DNA from: Imbricaverruca yamaguchii
Lineage: Eukaryota; Arthropoda; Thecostraca; Neoverrucidae
Direction of reading: 5' to 3'
Assembly: GCA_034440575.1 (NCBI GenBank)
Contig: JAOTOL010001509.1
Location: forward strand, 1,150,001 to 1,214,000
Length of the DNA: 64,000 bases
Shown here: piece by piece, positions 11,925-24,045 of the stretch
How the letters are laid out: each line of letters starts with the position of its first letter
How positions within the stretch are numbered: position 1 is the first letter of the stretch
Notes under the pieces: generated by a model
Database searches by the model: none
Told to the model about the DNA's origin: nothing
What the model saw: the letters and a program-made list of their open reading frames with translations, nothing else
Made by a program: the position numbers and the translations under genes

Positions 11925-12072
11925 CTCGCAGCGGCGACTTCATGGCCGCCTCCACCAGGCTGGCCAGCAGCTGCGTCGACTTGGCGTCCTGCGCCAGACC
12001 CTGACTGAAGGCGGCCAGAGCCTCGCCATGTCGGCTCATGCATTGTAGCGCCACACCCTGCCGATAGTACCC
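11925..12072 (-). CDS. TTC28: TTC28-like exon, second visible coding exon (TPR 3)
   Basis: Coding exon of 148 nt (49 codons plus one base), read from 12072 to 11925. It starts GYYRQGVALQCMSRHGEALA and ends with EAAMKSPLR, which fits the TTC28 segment RQGVALQ...R..ALAAF..GLAQD.KS.QLL...VEAAMKSP.R. Together with the Lys ending the previous exon it completes a third TPR. The acceptor is a pyrimidine-rich stretch, ctccctccgttacag, with AG at 12074-12073. The donor is G|gtgagt (GT at 11924-11923), phase 1. Its first 41 bases are the innermost copy of a 72-bp array that continues upstream. Only this copy runs on into the rest of the exon (CGACATGGCGAG) and a donor, so it is the only complete exon among the copies. 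Confidence 0.94.
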
Positions 12073-12974
12073 CTGTAACGGAGGGAGGTCACGGTCAGTC
12101 GGGCGGCTCATGCACTGTAACGCCACACCCTGCCGATAGTACCCCTGTAACGGAGGGAGGTCACGGTCAGTCTGGGGTCATGGACTGTAGCGCCACACCC
12201 TGCCGTAGTAGTACCCCTGTAACGGAGGGAGGTCACGGTCAGTCGGGCGGCTCATGCACTGTAGCGCCACACCCTGCCGATAGTACCCCTGTAACGGAGG
12301 GAGGTCACGGTCAGTCTGGCGGCTCATGCACTGTAGCGCCACACCCTGCCGGTAGTACCCCTGTAACGGAGGGAGGTCACGGTCAGTCGGGCGGCTCATG
12401 CACTGTAGCGCCACACCCTGCCGGTAGTACCCCTGTAACGGAGGGAGGTCACGGTCAGACGGGCGGCTCATGCACTGTAACGCCACACCCTGCCGATAGT
12501 ACCCCTGTAACGGAGGGAGGTCACGGTCAGTCGGGCGGCTCATGCACTGTAGCGCCACACCCTGCCGGTAGTACCCCTGTAACGGAGGGAGGTCACGGTC
12601 AGTCGGGCGGCTCATGGACTGTAGCGCCACACCCTGCCAGATAGTACCCCTGTAACGGAGGGAGGTCACGGTCAGTCGGGCGGCTCATGCACTGTAGCGC
12701 CACACCCTGCCGGTAGTACCCCTGTAACGGAGGGAGGTCACGGTCAGTCGGGCGGCTCATGCACTGTAGCGCCACACCCTGCCGGTAGTACCCCTGTAAC
12801 GGAGGGAGGTCACGGTCAGTCTGGAGGATCATGCACTGTAGCGCCACACCCTGCCGGTAGTACCCCTGTAACGGAGGGAGGTCACGGTCAGTCGGGCGGC
12901 TCATGCACTGTAGCGCCATACCCTGCCGGTAGTACCCCTGTAACTGAGGGAGGTCACGGTCAGACGGGCGGCTC
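12032..12974 (-). repeat. 72-bp tandem array spanning 3' splice site and exon 5' end
   Basis: Thirteen copies at exact 72-bp spacing, with one 73-bp step (plus-strand 'cccctgtaac' at 12070, 12142, 12214, 12286, 12358, 12430, 12502, 12574, 12647, 12719, 12791, 12863, 12935). Read on the minus strand, each unit holds cgcccgactgaccgtgacct ccctccgttacag (branch-like ctgac, pyrimidine tract, AG), then gggtactaccggcagggtgt ggcgctacagtgcatgagc: a complete acceptor plus 13 codons. The innermost copy is the real acceptor and exon start. The hexamer gagccg occurs at both ends of the duplicated segment. The copy at about 12181-12214 has a compensated 2-base indel that creates an in-frame TGA. Confidence 0.96.
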
Positions 12975-14460
12975 GCCAGCAGGTGCCCGCGTCACCAGAC
13001 ATGAGCAGACTGTCACGGCTGACGACGTGACTGAGCATTGATCTGTCGGAACCCAATTACTGGGGCTCAACAGTGCGCGTACAGTGATGTTTATTTTCCG
13101 GTCAGACGAGGTAATTGCCACCGGTTTCACGGGTGAGGAAGGGTAAGAGAGATCAGGTATGAGTGATGTCCATCATCGCTGGGAATGCGCAGCTTGCTTT
13201 GCTAATTGCTGGCGCTGAATTACCGACCTGCTAACACAGTCACCGCATGAATGAGTATAAATGAACGAGTCGTTTGCATAAGCTACATGCAGTGTCTGCA
13301 AGTACTCTACATATTGCGCACACTGTACGACACTGTACGTCTGGTATTCGGTTTCTGGGCTGTTTATCTATCAGCGTTATCGAATCAATTTCGTTGTCGA
13401 TTGTAAAATGAACATTTGATTGCATTCATGGTGTCGGGGTAAAGAAAGTTTGGTTGAATGCGAGTGTCCTCAACCGTATGGTAGCGCGTTTCAGTGCAAA
13501 TCACCCAGAATGGGAAGTGACAAAAGCGTCTGGTTATTTTACAGCGCATTCAACAGCTGTAGACATACAAAGTGGACAGTATATGGGGTCAACAGTCTGC
13601 CGTCAACATCTGCAAGCAACAGATTCTAAGAGCCAAGGGAGTCTCGAACTCCTGGTCTCCCATCTCACAGACGATGGAATTTCTAGTCTAGTCACTTCAC
13701 CCCACTCCCTTCTCCCTCAAGGAAAAATTCACGGATGGTATGATCAGTACCTTGAAATCCACAAACGTGAGTGGAGATCCATACTCCTAATGGCAATTGC
13801 TTCGACTTCACTTTTTCTGTTTGGCATCACCAAGTTGCATTTGTGCTTCTTTGCTACACACTATGAGTGATATTTGAGTCATTAAAAGTCCGTATGATCT
13901 CTGGCAGATGATGATGAATTGGGGTCTAGGGGCGCGTCGACTGCCAGGGTCATTTTGGGTTCTGGCAGAACCACTGCCGACTGGAAAAGACAGTAGATAC
14001 ACCAATGACATCAGCACCATCATCGAACAATCAACAAATATCCTGGAAAGTAATTCATCAATAGCTATTATCCATATGAATTTGCATTGCTTTTGGCATC
14101 AGTTGGCTTTTTTTACATCATTTTTTACCCCCTTCCCCTCAAATCTACAATAATAAAAATCAGGACACTGAGTATGACACGTCCAATGTATGGACACGTG
14201 ACCTCTGCATGTCGGTAATGACCTCGAAGAAAAACCTGCACTGCGATTAGCACATTGCCACGCTGCATCCAAGTCACGGCTCACTCGAACCAGCGGCACA
14301 TTGCCCGCGATGCTGGACCTCGCTCTCTCCGTGACCGCCGTGCAGCCCGTGCCAACCACCCCATCCGACCGGTCAGTCACATGTGGTGGCGTCCGAAACA
14401 GTCACTGCCGCTGTTCAAGCGACCTTCTGCTTCTGTTCAAGTGACCTCTGGTCGCTGACG
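12975..14460. other. Unique intronic DNA with one short dispersed repeat
   Basis: Apart from the dispersed repeat copy at 13919-13954 and a tRNA-arm-like palindromic patch at about 13640-13665, nothing is recognised here. Confidence 0.5.
13919..13954 (-). repeat. Short dispersed repeat, copy 1 (SINE-like core)
   Basis: Minus-strand core aatgaccctggcagtcgacg cgcccctag, then accccaa. It shares agtcga.gcgccccta and flanking bases with copies at 15899-15945 and 38243-38311. A tRNA-derived SINE head is possible from the 'TGrCCgat..agtcgatgcgcc' pattern, but no clear B box or 3' tail is seen. Confidence 0.5.
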
Positions 14461-14461
14461 C

Positions 14462-14582
14462 TGACATTGACGCTGTTCAAGTGACAGTCATTGACGCTGT
14501 TCAAGTGACAGTCATTGACGCTGTTCAAGTGACAGTCATTGACGCTGTTCAAGTGACAGTCATTGACTCTGTTCGAGTGACC
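14462..14582. repeat. 24-bp tandem array, 5 copies
   Basis: Unit 'tgacgctgttcaagtgacag' plus 'tcat', nearly perfect, with a diverged first part at 14405-14460 (ttcaagcgacc, ttcaagtgacc). Confidence 0.93.
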
Positions 14583-15334
14583 TCAAGGCTTCTGGACAGT
14601 CAACGTCTGAAGTATCATCGCAGCTATCCACTACACCTTGAACACATTGGCATCCCTTTGAAGGGCTACTGGTGTCTCATTTAGGAATTTTAGAGTACCG
14701 ATCGTGGGCTCTAGATGTAAAAATGTGAAACGGATAGCTTACTAGTATTGACGAAAAATACTTCAGCGCACCTGCGGCAATGCAAGATGTAGATTTGCGT
14801 GTTCGTAGACGTTGAGCTGAATACATATATTTTATATGCAAAAAGTTTACTTCAGAACCACGTTGGTAAATCATGCATGAGTAGCGAGTGTGATTTGAAT
14901 GCAATCGCGGTTGCAGCTGAAAATAATGTTCAGAAAACGATGCCACTAAACATTGACAGAAACAGTTTGATGGATGATACAGTGAAACAGATACAAGCCG
15001 GCTTAAAAAGGGCCTAGAGGAGACGCTAATGACCTGATTATTTACAACTGTAATTGTATTTTGGCAACGCTTTGCTTATAGCTGCGCTTCCCTGCATAAT
15101 TACCTACATAATTACCACCTATTGTACGACTGTGTGTAAGAGCCAATTTTGTTTTGGATACCACAACGAAATCCAACGCAATACAATGCTGCATGCTCCA
15201 GTGTCATTCTCCTAGTTGGAGCCAGTCAGAACCACTGACCTGGAATTTTGTTGCATTAAAGCAGTGCCGCTTCTCGGTAGGCACTGCGAGTGCAATCTTT
15301 GGCGCGAGGCATCTCTAAGGATCTTCATGTCAAG

Positions 15335-15490
15335 AACGGAGAGAGAGAGAGGGGGATAGAGATGGAGAGAGGAATAGAGATAGCGACGGAGCTAGACATA
15401 GCGATATATGTATATAGCGAGAGACACGCACGGAGCGAGAGAGATAGAGATACAAGAGAGACAAGAGAGAGAAGAGAGAGAAGAGAGAGC
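15335..15490. repeat. GA-rich simple sequence
   Basis: Purine-rich gagaga/gagata tract, interrupted by 'tagcgatatatgtatatagc'. Low complexity only. Confidence 0.9.
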
Positions 15491-15898
15491 GGAACAATTG
15501 CGCGGACCCGCGGGAGAGCACGCCGAGTGCAGCTTAAATGGCCGGCTTCACTGCCGGTGGCTAGTAGGCCAGTCATTTGCTTGTCTGGATGTTTAATAAT
15601 TTCAGGGTCGATTGCTTCTGTACAGAGAGCGGCCCTGTAGGCCAGGTATGCCATTACTGAGCCGCACTCAGCAGCTCATCGCTGCAGCGGACGGCGGAAC
15701 AGGCGGCCCACTGCTGCAGCCGCGTGGTGAGCAGGAAACTCACTGCTGCAGCGGTCGGTGATCACGAACCCCACTGCTGCTCCAGCGTGATCCAACACAC
15801 ACAGGACAAACGCCTAACTGGCACTCACACCAGTCGAAGCGGCGCAACACGCCGCATTCTTAGATCCAGTTGATGCACCCTGGAGCCAGAATAGCTGA

Positions 15899-15945
15899 CT
15901 GTTCGGTATAAGGCGCATCGACTGCATCGGCCATTCCACCATCCC
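15899..15945 (-). repeat. Short dispersed repeat, copy 2 (SINE-like core)
   Basis: Minus-strand ggaatggccgatgcagtcga tgcgcc, then ttataccgaacagtcagc. It aligns with copy 3 through ccgat..agtcgatgcgcc and aacagtc, in the same orientation. Confidence 0.55.
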
Positions 15946-17289
15946 GGCAGAACAGTTCCGTACTTGGTGCCGAAGTAGTCTGTGCGGGAAAAAGTTTCGA
16001 TTGTCCATTATGATCTCTGGCGCACGGAACAGGAGTTTGACCGTTGTCAGATAACTCGCTGTACATGACTGTCTCTGACGGTTCCGTGGGATGCGAATGT
16101 GTATGCTTGTCTGCATGGGTGTCACTCTGTATGTTCCAAGGGCCCTCTGGTCTCCTCAATCATGGTTTTTTGCCTCCTCAATCATATACTTGGACCCAAA
16201 TGAGACTGAAGCTTAGTCATCGCATATACTAAAGCTTAACCACAACTTATGACATGGGCGTATACTAGATACCAATGATTTTCGTGGAAGCTTTCGCCAT
16301 CGAAAAGGTCATTTGACCCCCTCACCAACCAACTTCGTAATGTGACACCCCTGTTTGTCGGTATATCAGGAGATCATATGACAGAGTAATATATGATCGG
16401 CATATCTACAATGCAGACGGGATGCTCACCGCCTACTGCATCCTTTCACTTACTATATTTTAGCAAAAATTGACTTGATGCCGTAATTTATTGCGTTTTA
16501 TGCGTCATAGATTATATATTAGCACGCCATATTTCCTTGATACCCCACGTTATTGTTATTGATTATAACAATTGTAAATGATAATCATAGCGTTCGACTA
16601 GGTTGTTACGCCTCGCCTAAGCAGCAACGGGCGTGCTCGTCCCACTGTGTTCCTGACTGGTCTCAGCGGCCTATCACAAGGTGGGTCGGGCAGATGGTCG
16701 ACGGCCGATGCCGGGACGTCGCAGACGTTCGGGTCGGGAGGGCAACATTCAGCCGTGCCCAGCGCCGGTCCATTCTGCTGGCGCGGCGCGAACCATGTCG
16801 CCCGGATTCCACTCGAGCTGAATAATGAGCGGGCGGAGGAGACACGGCGGATTACAGGAGCGGCCCGGACGGATGGAGCGGCGGGGGGCGTCCGTGCGCT
16901 GGGCGGGCCGGCCCGGGCCGGGCTGGGCCGGCGCGCGGCCGTGCGCACCAGTGACGCCCCTGCCGCCGCGCGTCCAGCTGGGCTCGGTGTCGGCGCGCCA
17001 GGCACATTCCTGGCGTGCCGGTCAGAGGCAGCCGGCCGGGCAGCCTCTCGAGGCTGGCAGCGCCGCGGCGCGCCGCTCGTTTTTCAGCGCGTCGGGCCGC
17101 GAAGACGTGCCGGCCTAGTGCAGGCTCGCGGCGGGACCTGGCACCTGCCCGCCCCCTCCAGATGGACCTATAATCAGCGGCGCTGGCGAGCAGCCGGCAG
17201 GCACCTGCACGCGCTCGAGCGTCCAGCCATGCCCGGGTCGACGTCGACTCAGCCGGATGGCTGGCTACAGGCAGCCGCCTGAGGCTTGG

Positions 17290-18105
17290 TTCGCCGACGT
17301 CCTGCCACACAGTGGTGGCCCGCCGACGTCCTGCCACACAGTGGTGGTCCACCGACGTGCTGCCACACAGTAATGGTCCGCCATCGTCCTGCCACACAGT
17401 GGTGGTCCGCCGACGTGCTGCCACACAGTGGTGGTCCACCGACGTCTGCCACACAGTGGTGGTCCACCGACGTGCTGGTGGTCCGCCATGTCCGAACAGT
17501 GCTGCCACACAGTGGTGGCCCGCCATCGTCCTGCCACACAGTGGTGGTCCGCCGACGTGCTGCCACACAGTAATGGTCCGCCATCGTCCTGCCACACAGT
17601 GGTGGTCCGCCGACGTGCTGCCACACAGTAATGGTCCGCCATCGTCCTGCCACACAGTGGTGGTCCGCCGACGTCCAGATATACAGTGGTGGTCCCGCCA
17701 CACAGGTGGTGGCCCGCCATCGTCCTGCACACACAGTGGTGGTCCACCGACGTCAAGTAATGCCCTTGCCACACAGTGGTGGTCCGCCGACGTCCTGCCA
17801 CACAGTGGTGGCCCGCCGACGTCCAGATATACAGTGGTGGTCCGCCGACGTGCTGCCACACAGTAATGGTCCGCCATCGTCCTGCCACACAGTGGTGGTC
17901 CGCCGACGTGCTGCCACACAGTGGTGGCCCGCCATCGTCCTGCCACACAGTGGTGGTCCACCGACGTGCTGCCACACAGTAATGGTCCGCCATCGTCCTG
18001 CCACACAGTGGTGGTCCGCCGACGTCCAGATATACAGTGGTGGTCCGCCGAAGTCTTGACACCCAATGCTGGTCCGCCATTGTCCTGTCACACAGTGATG
18101 GCCCT
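17290..18105. repeat. 29-bp tandem array, about 27 copies
   Basis: Unit 'cacacagtggtggtccgccg' plus 'acgtcctgc'. Variants have 'taatggtccgccatcgt', 'gacgtgctgc' and 'gacgtccagatata', interspersed in a repeating order that suggests a higher-order unit of several 29-mers. Units are contiguous with no unique spacers. Confidence 0.95.
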
Positions 18106-18109
18106 TCGG

Positions 18110-21100
18110 TGGCGTATTTTTTAGTAGACAGAAGTGGCACGGGTAGCGGAAAACTTTCTCATCTATATTATAATTATTTTCTGGCAATATTTCCTTAATG
18201 CTACAAGTGATAATGTACCTAGCTGAAACTAATGAATCTAAATAATTCATGTACATTTGTACCTATGTCACTTAGGGGTGGATTCAGGGGATGGGGTCAT
18301 GTTTTTGGCCCCTCCGAGGCCCAAGGGGGTTGTTGAACGTGGTGTGCGTTATCATAGGTCATGCCAAAGCACACCCATTTGTCGTTTCAACGGGTATTAG
18401 GGCCCCAAGCGGGCCTAAGTGCCGACAGTTGAAGTGTCCATGGCCGACGTGAATGGACCGATGAAAGGCCCCGGGCTGATGGAAATAGTTCCGGGCCGAT
18501 GAACAGGGCCCCTCGGACTGATCCACTGTTCCGGGATCCCTCCGTCGCGCCAAGAGACCCTTCACTTTGGACCGGTCCGAGACCCTCAGCCTCAGCCTTT
18601 GCCCGTATGGAAACTCCATCGATTCGGGGGCCTCTTCATCGACCTGGGACGGTCTACATCAGCCCGGGCCTCTTCATCGGCCGGGAGGACACATATAAAT
18701 ATAAAACCAACAAAGACCTCTCACATCGGTCGTGATATGGTGTACTTTTCTACCTGTGTTACGAAGTTTGATGTAGTCGTCCATCTAGGGTTGGTGCATT
18801 CTGGTGCATAATATCATCCTCCATTGGCTCACTTTGATGAAGAAGTTCATCCAGTTTTGGTGCGTTCTGATGCAGAAAATATTAGGTATGCATCTCATCG
18901 ATCCCTCTGCCATGCCGCTTCGTCCAGCGTGGCTTGCTACGCGAAGCACGGCATGCCACTTTCAGGCGCTTCTTCCAGCCTTTGCCCACCAGGTTCAAGG
19001 GAGGCGGAACGAAGGTGCTATGTGAAGTGGCGAGAGAAACTTTGAAGGAGAGTGATGAGATGGAAGGAGATTTTGATTTAGTGATCCTTTTCTCAACGAG
19101 AGAAGGAGAACTAAAGTCCAGGAGGCATAGACACTTTGGATGACCCCTCCCTCGGTGAAGTCCTCGCTTCTTCACTGATATCACGGTGACAACAGGATTA
19201 ACCATTCGCAAACGGTTTGGATTTATGAAAAAAATCCCTGCAAACTGTCCGACGCCACGAAACCCACGAAGATTAATATCAGGATTGGGCGGATTCAGGA
19301 CTTGTCGCGGGGGGCACTTGTCTGGAGGTACGTTTGGGAGGGACGCCACTGTAAAAGTACCTGGTCTTTTCCTTCCATGGAAAGGATGCCTATTCTCGCC
19401 CTGGAGTGTCACTGGCTGAATTTTCCGAGGCGAAGGAAGGGGGGGGGGAGGATGCAATTGGGCATTCCCGAATGGACGCCTTTTCCCGGACGGAGGTATG
19501 CTGCCTTCCTTGGGGGAGCAGTCCCCCTGTATCCTTCACTGATAGCAGCTATGGTATGATATCGTACCATACCTCGATGCTGTACCCTTGCAATACAGTC
19601 GACATTTTCGGAGCCCCCCTCCCACGATGAACAAAAATGGTCATAATTATTATGGGCACTAAAATATTGGGGACACTAAAATTATGGGAGCATCAACATT
19701 CTGGATCCCCCCTTGACCATATTCTGGATTTGTCACTGATGTCACCAAGGTAGGCAGGTAGGTGCACCACGAAAAAAACACCGGTTTATTATTATCAAAT
19801 ATACACGACTGCTTATCATGAGAAGCATATTACATTGGTGTACTAGCATGCACTTTAGATCGCGCATTTAATTTTCAATCTTCATTTATTTTCCTTTTCA
19901 ATCGTTGTTTTCTTTGAATGTTCGTCCTCGTTCAATGCTAATATCACTAGCTCTAACTCGAGTAATATCACTAGCTCACAGATTTTCCTTAGATTTATAT
20001 CGTTTTTCGCCGTACGTGACACTTCTGTGTCTACGAAAGAACTCCGACGTCCTGTCACACACCGGCGTCCCTTGCAGTACATCCCTCGTGACATGGAACA
20101 TGGCCAGTCGAGCTGGCGCAGAGGGTGGCGGTGATGAACAATGGCGGTGTGTTCCTCTCAGGCAGGGTCAGACAGCTGAGATGAAGACGGACTACTGAGG
20201 TAGAGACGGGCACACCACCGAGGCGGGCACAAAGACAGACTGCTGAGGCTGAGACAGACTGCTGCTGACGAAGAGACAGCGACACGCCTCTGGGGTGGGG
20301 GAGGGCGGGGAGACAACCTGCCGAGAGTCAGAGACAAAGGAGCGGACTGCTGAGGTAGGGCGGATCGCTGAGGAGGACAGGGACCCACTGCTGCGGCAGA
20401 GGCCGAGACGGGACGCCGAGGCTGTCGGCGGTCAGTGAGCATCAGGCGAACACTGGAACAGTGGACCCGACTGGCGTGACCGTGTTCAGCAGCAGCACAC
20501 ACCACATACAATGTACTGCAGCGCGAGCTAGGTTTGGTGCCGGCCCAAACACCAGACGATACAATCGCAGTGTTCCGGCTGCTCGTTATCAAACGTGAGG
20601 TCGCCGACGTTGATGCCGTGTTGCACAGATGTGCATCGTGTGTCTCCTAAATCGGCCAAAACAGGCGACGAGGTAAGCTGCAAATAACAAGAACGACAAC
20701 AACAAAAAACCTAGCATGAGCATTATCCAAGTGTAAGCATGCGACTTTAAAGGACGATCATGCGAAGGATAAAGGAGTGAAAAAGAGGTCAATAGGTTTG
20801 GACCAGGTACACCGGAAAAAAACAAGAGCTTAAAAACTCGGTCCACTTGTTGTGCCTTCCAGTTGCCTGCGGGAGCTCTAACAAGCAGTGGGTGAGGAGC
20901 ATTCGGTCGGCTTGAGCCGTAATTCAACTGCCAGTCGGTTATTAAGCCGACAGCGCGCTCCACGCTCACGAAACAACAAAGAATGAGTGGCATGGCGCTA
21001 ATAGACGCACTTCACAGTGGAAAACAGCCGGGGTCGTCGAGTAGCTGGTTGCGTAAGACAACCAGGTGGCACGTCCACAGCCTATTGTCGTAACACTCGG

Positions 21101-23635
21101 CCTTGGAGGAGGATTTAAACTCATCACATTCAAACCGTATGCCCTGGCAGGCGCTCCAGTGCATCCGAGGTTCGCTACGCGCTAGCATTAGTCGAGACAA
21201 ACCCAGCCAGATTCCGGTAGACGATAGACGACTACGCCGACAGGTTAGGTGCGGCCGTGCGCCCCTGTCGTCCTAATAACCCCGACGTCTGTGGTGCCAT
21301 CGGCCGCGTTTTCCTGTGGCCGTGCAGTGATCCGAACAGTGTACACTCCGTGCACAGGCGTTGTAGCGGCGCAGCCGAACGTGACACTGTCCGGCCACTC
21401 CGGACACATGCGACGGACCCCCCTGTACACACCGAGCACACGGGATCGGTGACGACTTGTCAAAGTGTTCCTGTCATACACCTGCACTCACAGGAACAAT
21501 TATGGGTCGAGACTTGTCATCAACTTTGTGATCGCAGCACGGCTTACCGAAAAATAGCAAATGTCGTAAAAATGAGTCCGACTAGCAGCAACACTGAGAT
21601 ACACATCTGACACGAGCACGGGATACATTCTGAAGTGCATCATTAAATGCGTTTGCCGACTTTTCCGATGCACAAATACAGCCTGGACTGCATACCGAAG
21701 CACGGAGCTGATTTGCCCGGCAATGTCTGCAGCGCGCCGGCCTTCAGCCGTGTGTGCTCTGTGTATGGCTGCATATGGGTGTATAAAGAGCGGCGTTGCG
21801 TGCCACTGCGGCCAGCCGGCCGCTGCGCTGCGCCGTGCACGAGAGCATGCGTGCGATCCGGCCTGACCCAGTTGTAGGCGCACTTAATCACGGCCGCCTC
21901 CGCCGGTACAGCCAGACTGCTCCCCACTCAGTAGGGCGGCGATCCATCGTATATGGCCGGCGAGGAAAATACCGCCCCACTAATGTTGGACGCAATGCAT
22001 AGTGCAATGAGCGCACTGAGCAATGCTAGACGCGGTGTAATTTTGGAATGTCGTGCATTCTGTGCGGCTGTGTGGCGGTGCGGCATCCGGCTGCAAATTG
22101 CTATGATCCGGATACCTTATGTACATTTATGGGCCTTCGTGTGTCATTTATTCCTCTAGAGAGGCATCAAGGAAATAATGGCACGTGATTTATGTTGCAT
22201 AATGCAGGCTTGTTGCGCGGTCGTGTTCATACACACATTAGAAATGCCTTAAGTTAGGGCATGTGTTCGACAGCGAGAGAGGACTGTAGCGCGTTCCGAT
22301 CGGTTCCGCCCCATTACATCATATTCTGTCCCCGCTTCTTGGCTTCCATCCTAGTTCGTCCTTTCCAATCACACCCATCTCATCCCATCCTATGTTATGC
22401 ATTTCACTCATTTGCAGCCGTCCGATGGGCCGAGGTTAATGTCAACTATTAACCGAACAAAGAGGGCCATGGTGATTCCAAATGCACTGGTGGTAGTGTT
22501 TTGTCAATGACCATCGCATCTCCAGCCAAAGCTTTCCTTTGGCTTTACTGTTCAGCGTTACTGCGGAAGGTTAATGGTGAAGGAGGCACAGTTGCTTAAC
22601 AACCTTTGCTTTTGATTTTGAATGGCATTTTAACTGTAGCACACCACTGGGACTTACGCTTGAACTACAACTTCATGCTGTAACACTCGCCATCCTACGT
22701 TCATAGCCGAATGCAACTCCGACCAATTGCATTGGGAGATTCTCAGAAGAGTCGCAGTCCGTTATTGAGCATGATTGACCAGATGCCTGCGTTGATTGAT
22801 TGCCGGGACTGTGAAGTGGTCCGACTGCAGGCCAGCTGAGTTTAATGCCGATAGAATGCACGTATCGACCGGACCGCACCAGCATGCACACGTATTTCAG
22901 CCATGGCCGTGCGGACGTTTCCGCGTCGGCCGTTGACCCCGCGATGTGGTCATCGGCGCCGTCGGGCCACACGCGGCAGGTCACAGGGCAGCCATACCGC
23001 GCCATCTCGGGTTCCCGCCTCCGTCCGCCGCTGGCCGGCGAGCGGCCGGTGGGTGCGGCCCGCTCCATTCCCGCCAATTGCGCGCGCGCTCACGGTGGTC
23101 CCCGGCGACCGGCGCCGTACTGGCCGCGCGGTCCGCTTTCCTCCCATTTTTCAGGTTCATTTGTGATCCGGTACGCCGCTGTTGTTCCCGGCCGGCCGCA
23201 AACAAACCTAATTGGCCGCCGGCACGATTTGTCCGAATCGAGCACGTGCTATTTTCCGACAATCACCGGGCGTGTGTGTGATTCCGGTGTCGTTATCGGT
23301 CTCCGGACCGTGAGAGCGTAGCGGTCGGCGATCGATTATAATTGGCAGCTGGCCTCTAATGATCGGAGGGCGGCGTGTGGCCGCGGACTGCTGGCTGATT
23401 ATCCAGAGCTCGACACCCACTGGCAGCCGACGGAGCGCGCGGCAACACACGTGCGCTCTGCGTTTCCAGAGTGTTAACAAGAGTGGTGGGTTATGAGCGC
23501 TGCATGACCGTGTAAGCCTAAGCGTCCTAAAGCCCAAATATCAAAACCAAACTATGGTGATGTAGTTGAGATTCACATCTCAGGAGTCTCTTGCCGTTAT
23601 CATTGCTATCGTTGCCAGTGTCGTCGTCACCATCA
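18110..23635. other. Largely unique intronic DNA
   Basis: Contains a near-palindrome at 19550-19571, a loose repeat at 20160-20420 and a CpG-rich stretch at about 22880-23230. No exon or RNA gene recognised. Confidence 0.5.
20160..20420. repeat. Degenerate repeat (gacagactgctgagg…)
   Basis: Recurring 'gacagactgctgaggctgag' and 'gcggactgctgaggtaggg' variants with irregular spacing; strongly diverged tandem repeat. Confidence 0.6.
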
Positions 23636-23639
23636 CCGT

Positions 23640-24045
23640 CCGCCACCGTCGCCTGACAATGTCACTACCGCCAACCATCACCACCACCGTCCGCCACCGT
23701 CGCTGACAATGTCACTATCACCAACCCATCACCACCACCGGCCGCCACCGTCACTGGAAATGTCACTATCGCCAGCCATCACCACCACCGACCGCCACCG
23801 TCACTGGAAATGTCACTATCGCCAGCCATCACCACCACCGTCCGCCACCGTCGCTGGCAATGGCACTATCACCAACCCATCACCATCACCGGCAATGTCG
23901 TCGTCACCATCACCGTCGCCATCACCGTCAGTGTGATCACCACTGTTATCGGCACAGTTACGATCAGTCACCGTCGCCATCTCCGTCACCATCTCCGCTA
24001 CCATCTCCGTCGCCATCGCCGTCACCGTCTCCGTCTTCGTCTCGC
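23640..24045. repeat. CACC-rich degenerate repeat with 50-bp units
   Basis: Three 50-bp units near 23710-23860 with 'tgtcactatcgccagccatc', then 'accaccaccg'. These pass into a cac/cgt trinucleotide-like tract (ccatcaccgtcaccatctcc) to about 24040. Confidence 0.85.

Larger units (their letters stand above)
14590..17285. other. Unique intronic DNA with GA-rich tract and a GC-rich island
   Basis: Contains the GA-rich tract at 15335-15490, loose 'cactgctgcagc' repeats at 15690-15790, the dispersed repeat at 15899, and a CpG-rich segment at about 16640-17270. No coding family recognised. Confidence 0.5.

Noticed and set aside
13640..13700. tRNA gene
   Set aside because: A TΨC-arm-like ggagttcgagactcc is present on the minus strand, but no matching D arm, anticodon arm or acceptor stem could be folded by eye.
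17290..18105. CRISPR-like array (29-bp repeats)
   Set aside because: Units are contiguous with no unique spacers, and the context is a eukaryotic intron.
16852..18140. Long minus-strand open frames (ADHHCVAGRWRT-type repeats)
   Set aside because: 29-bp array read through; three overlapping frames are equally open, a sign of repeat rather than coding constraint.
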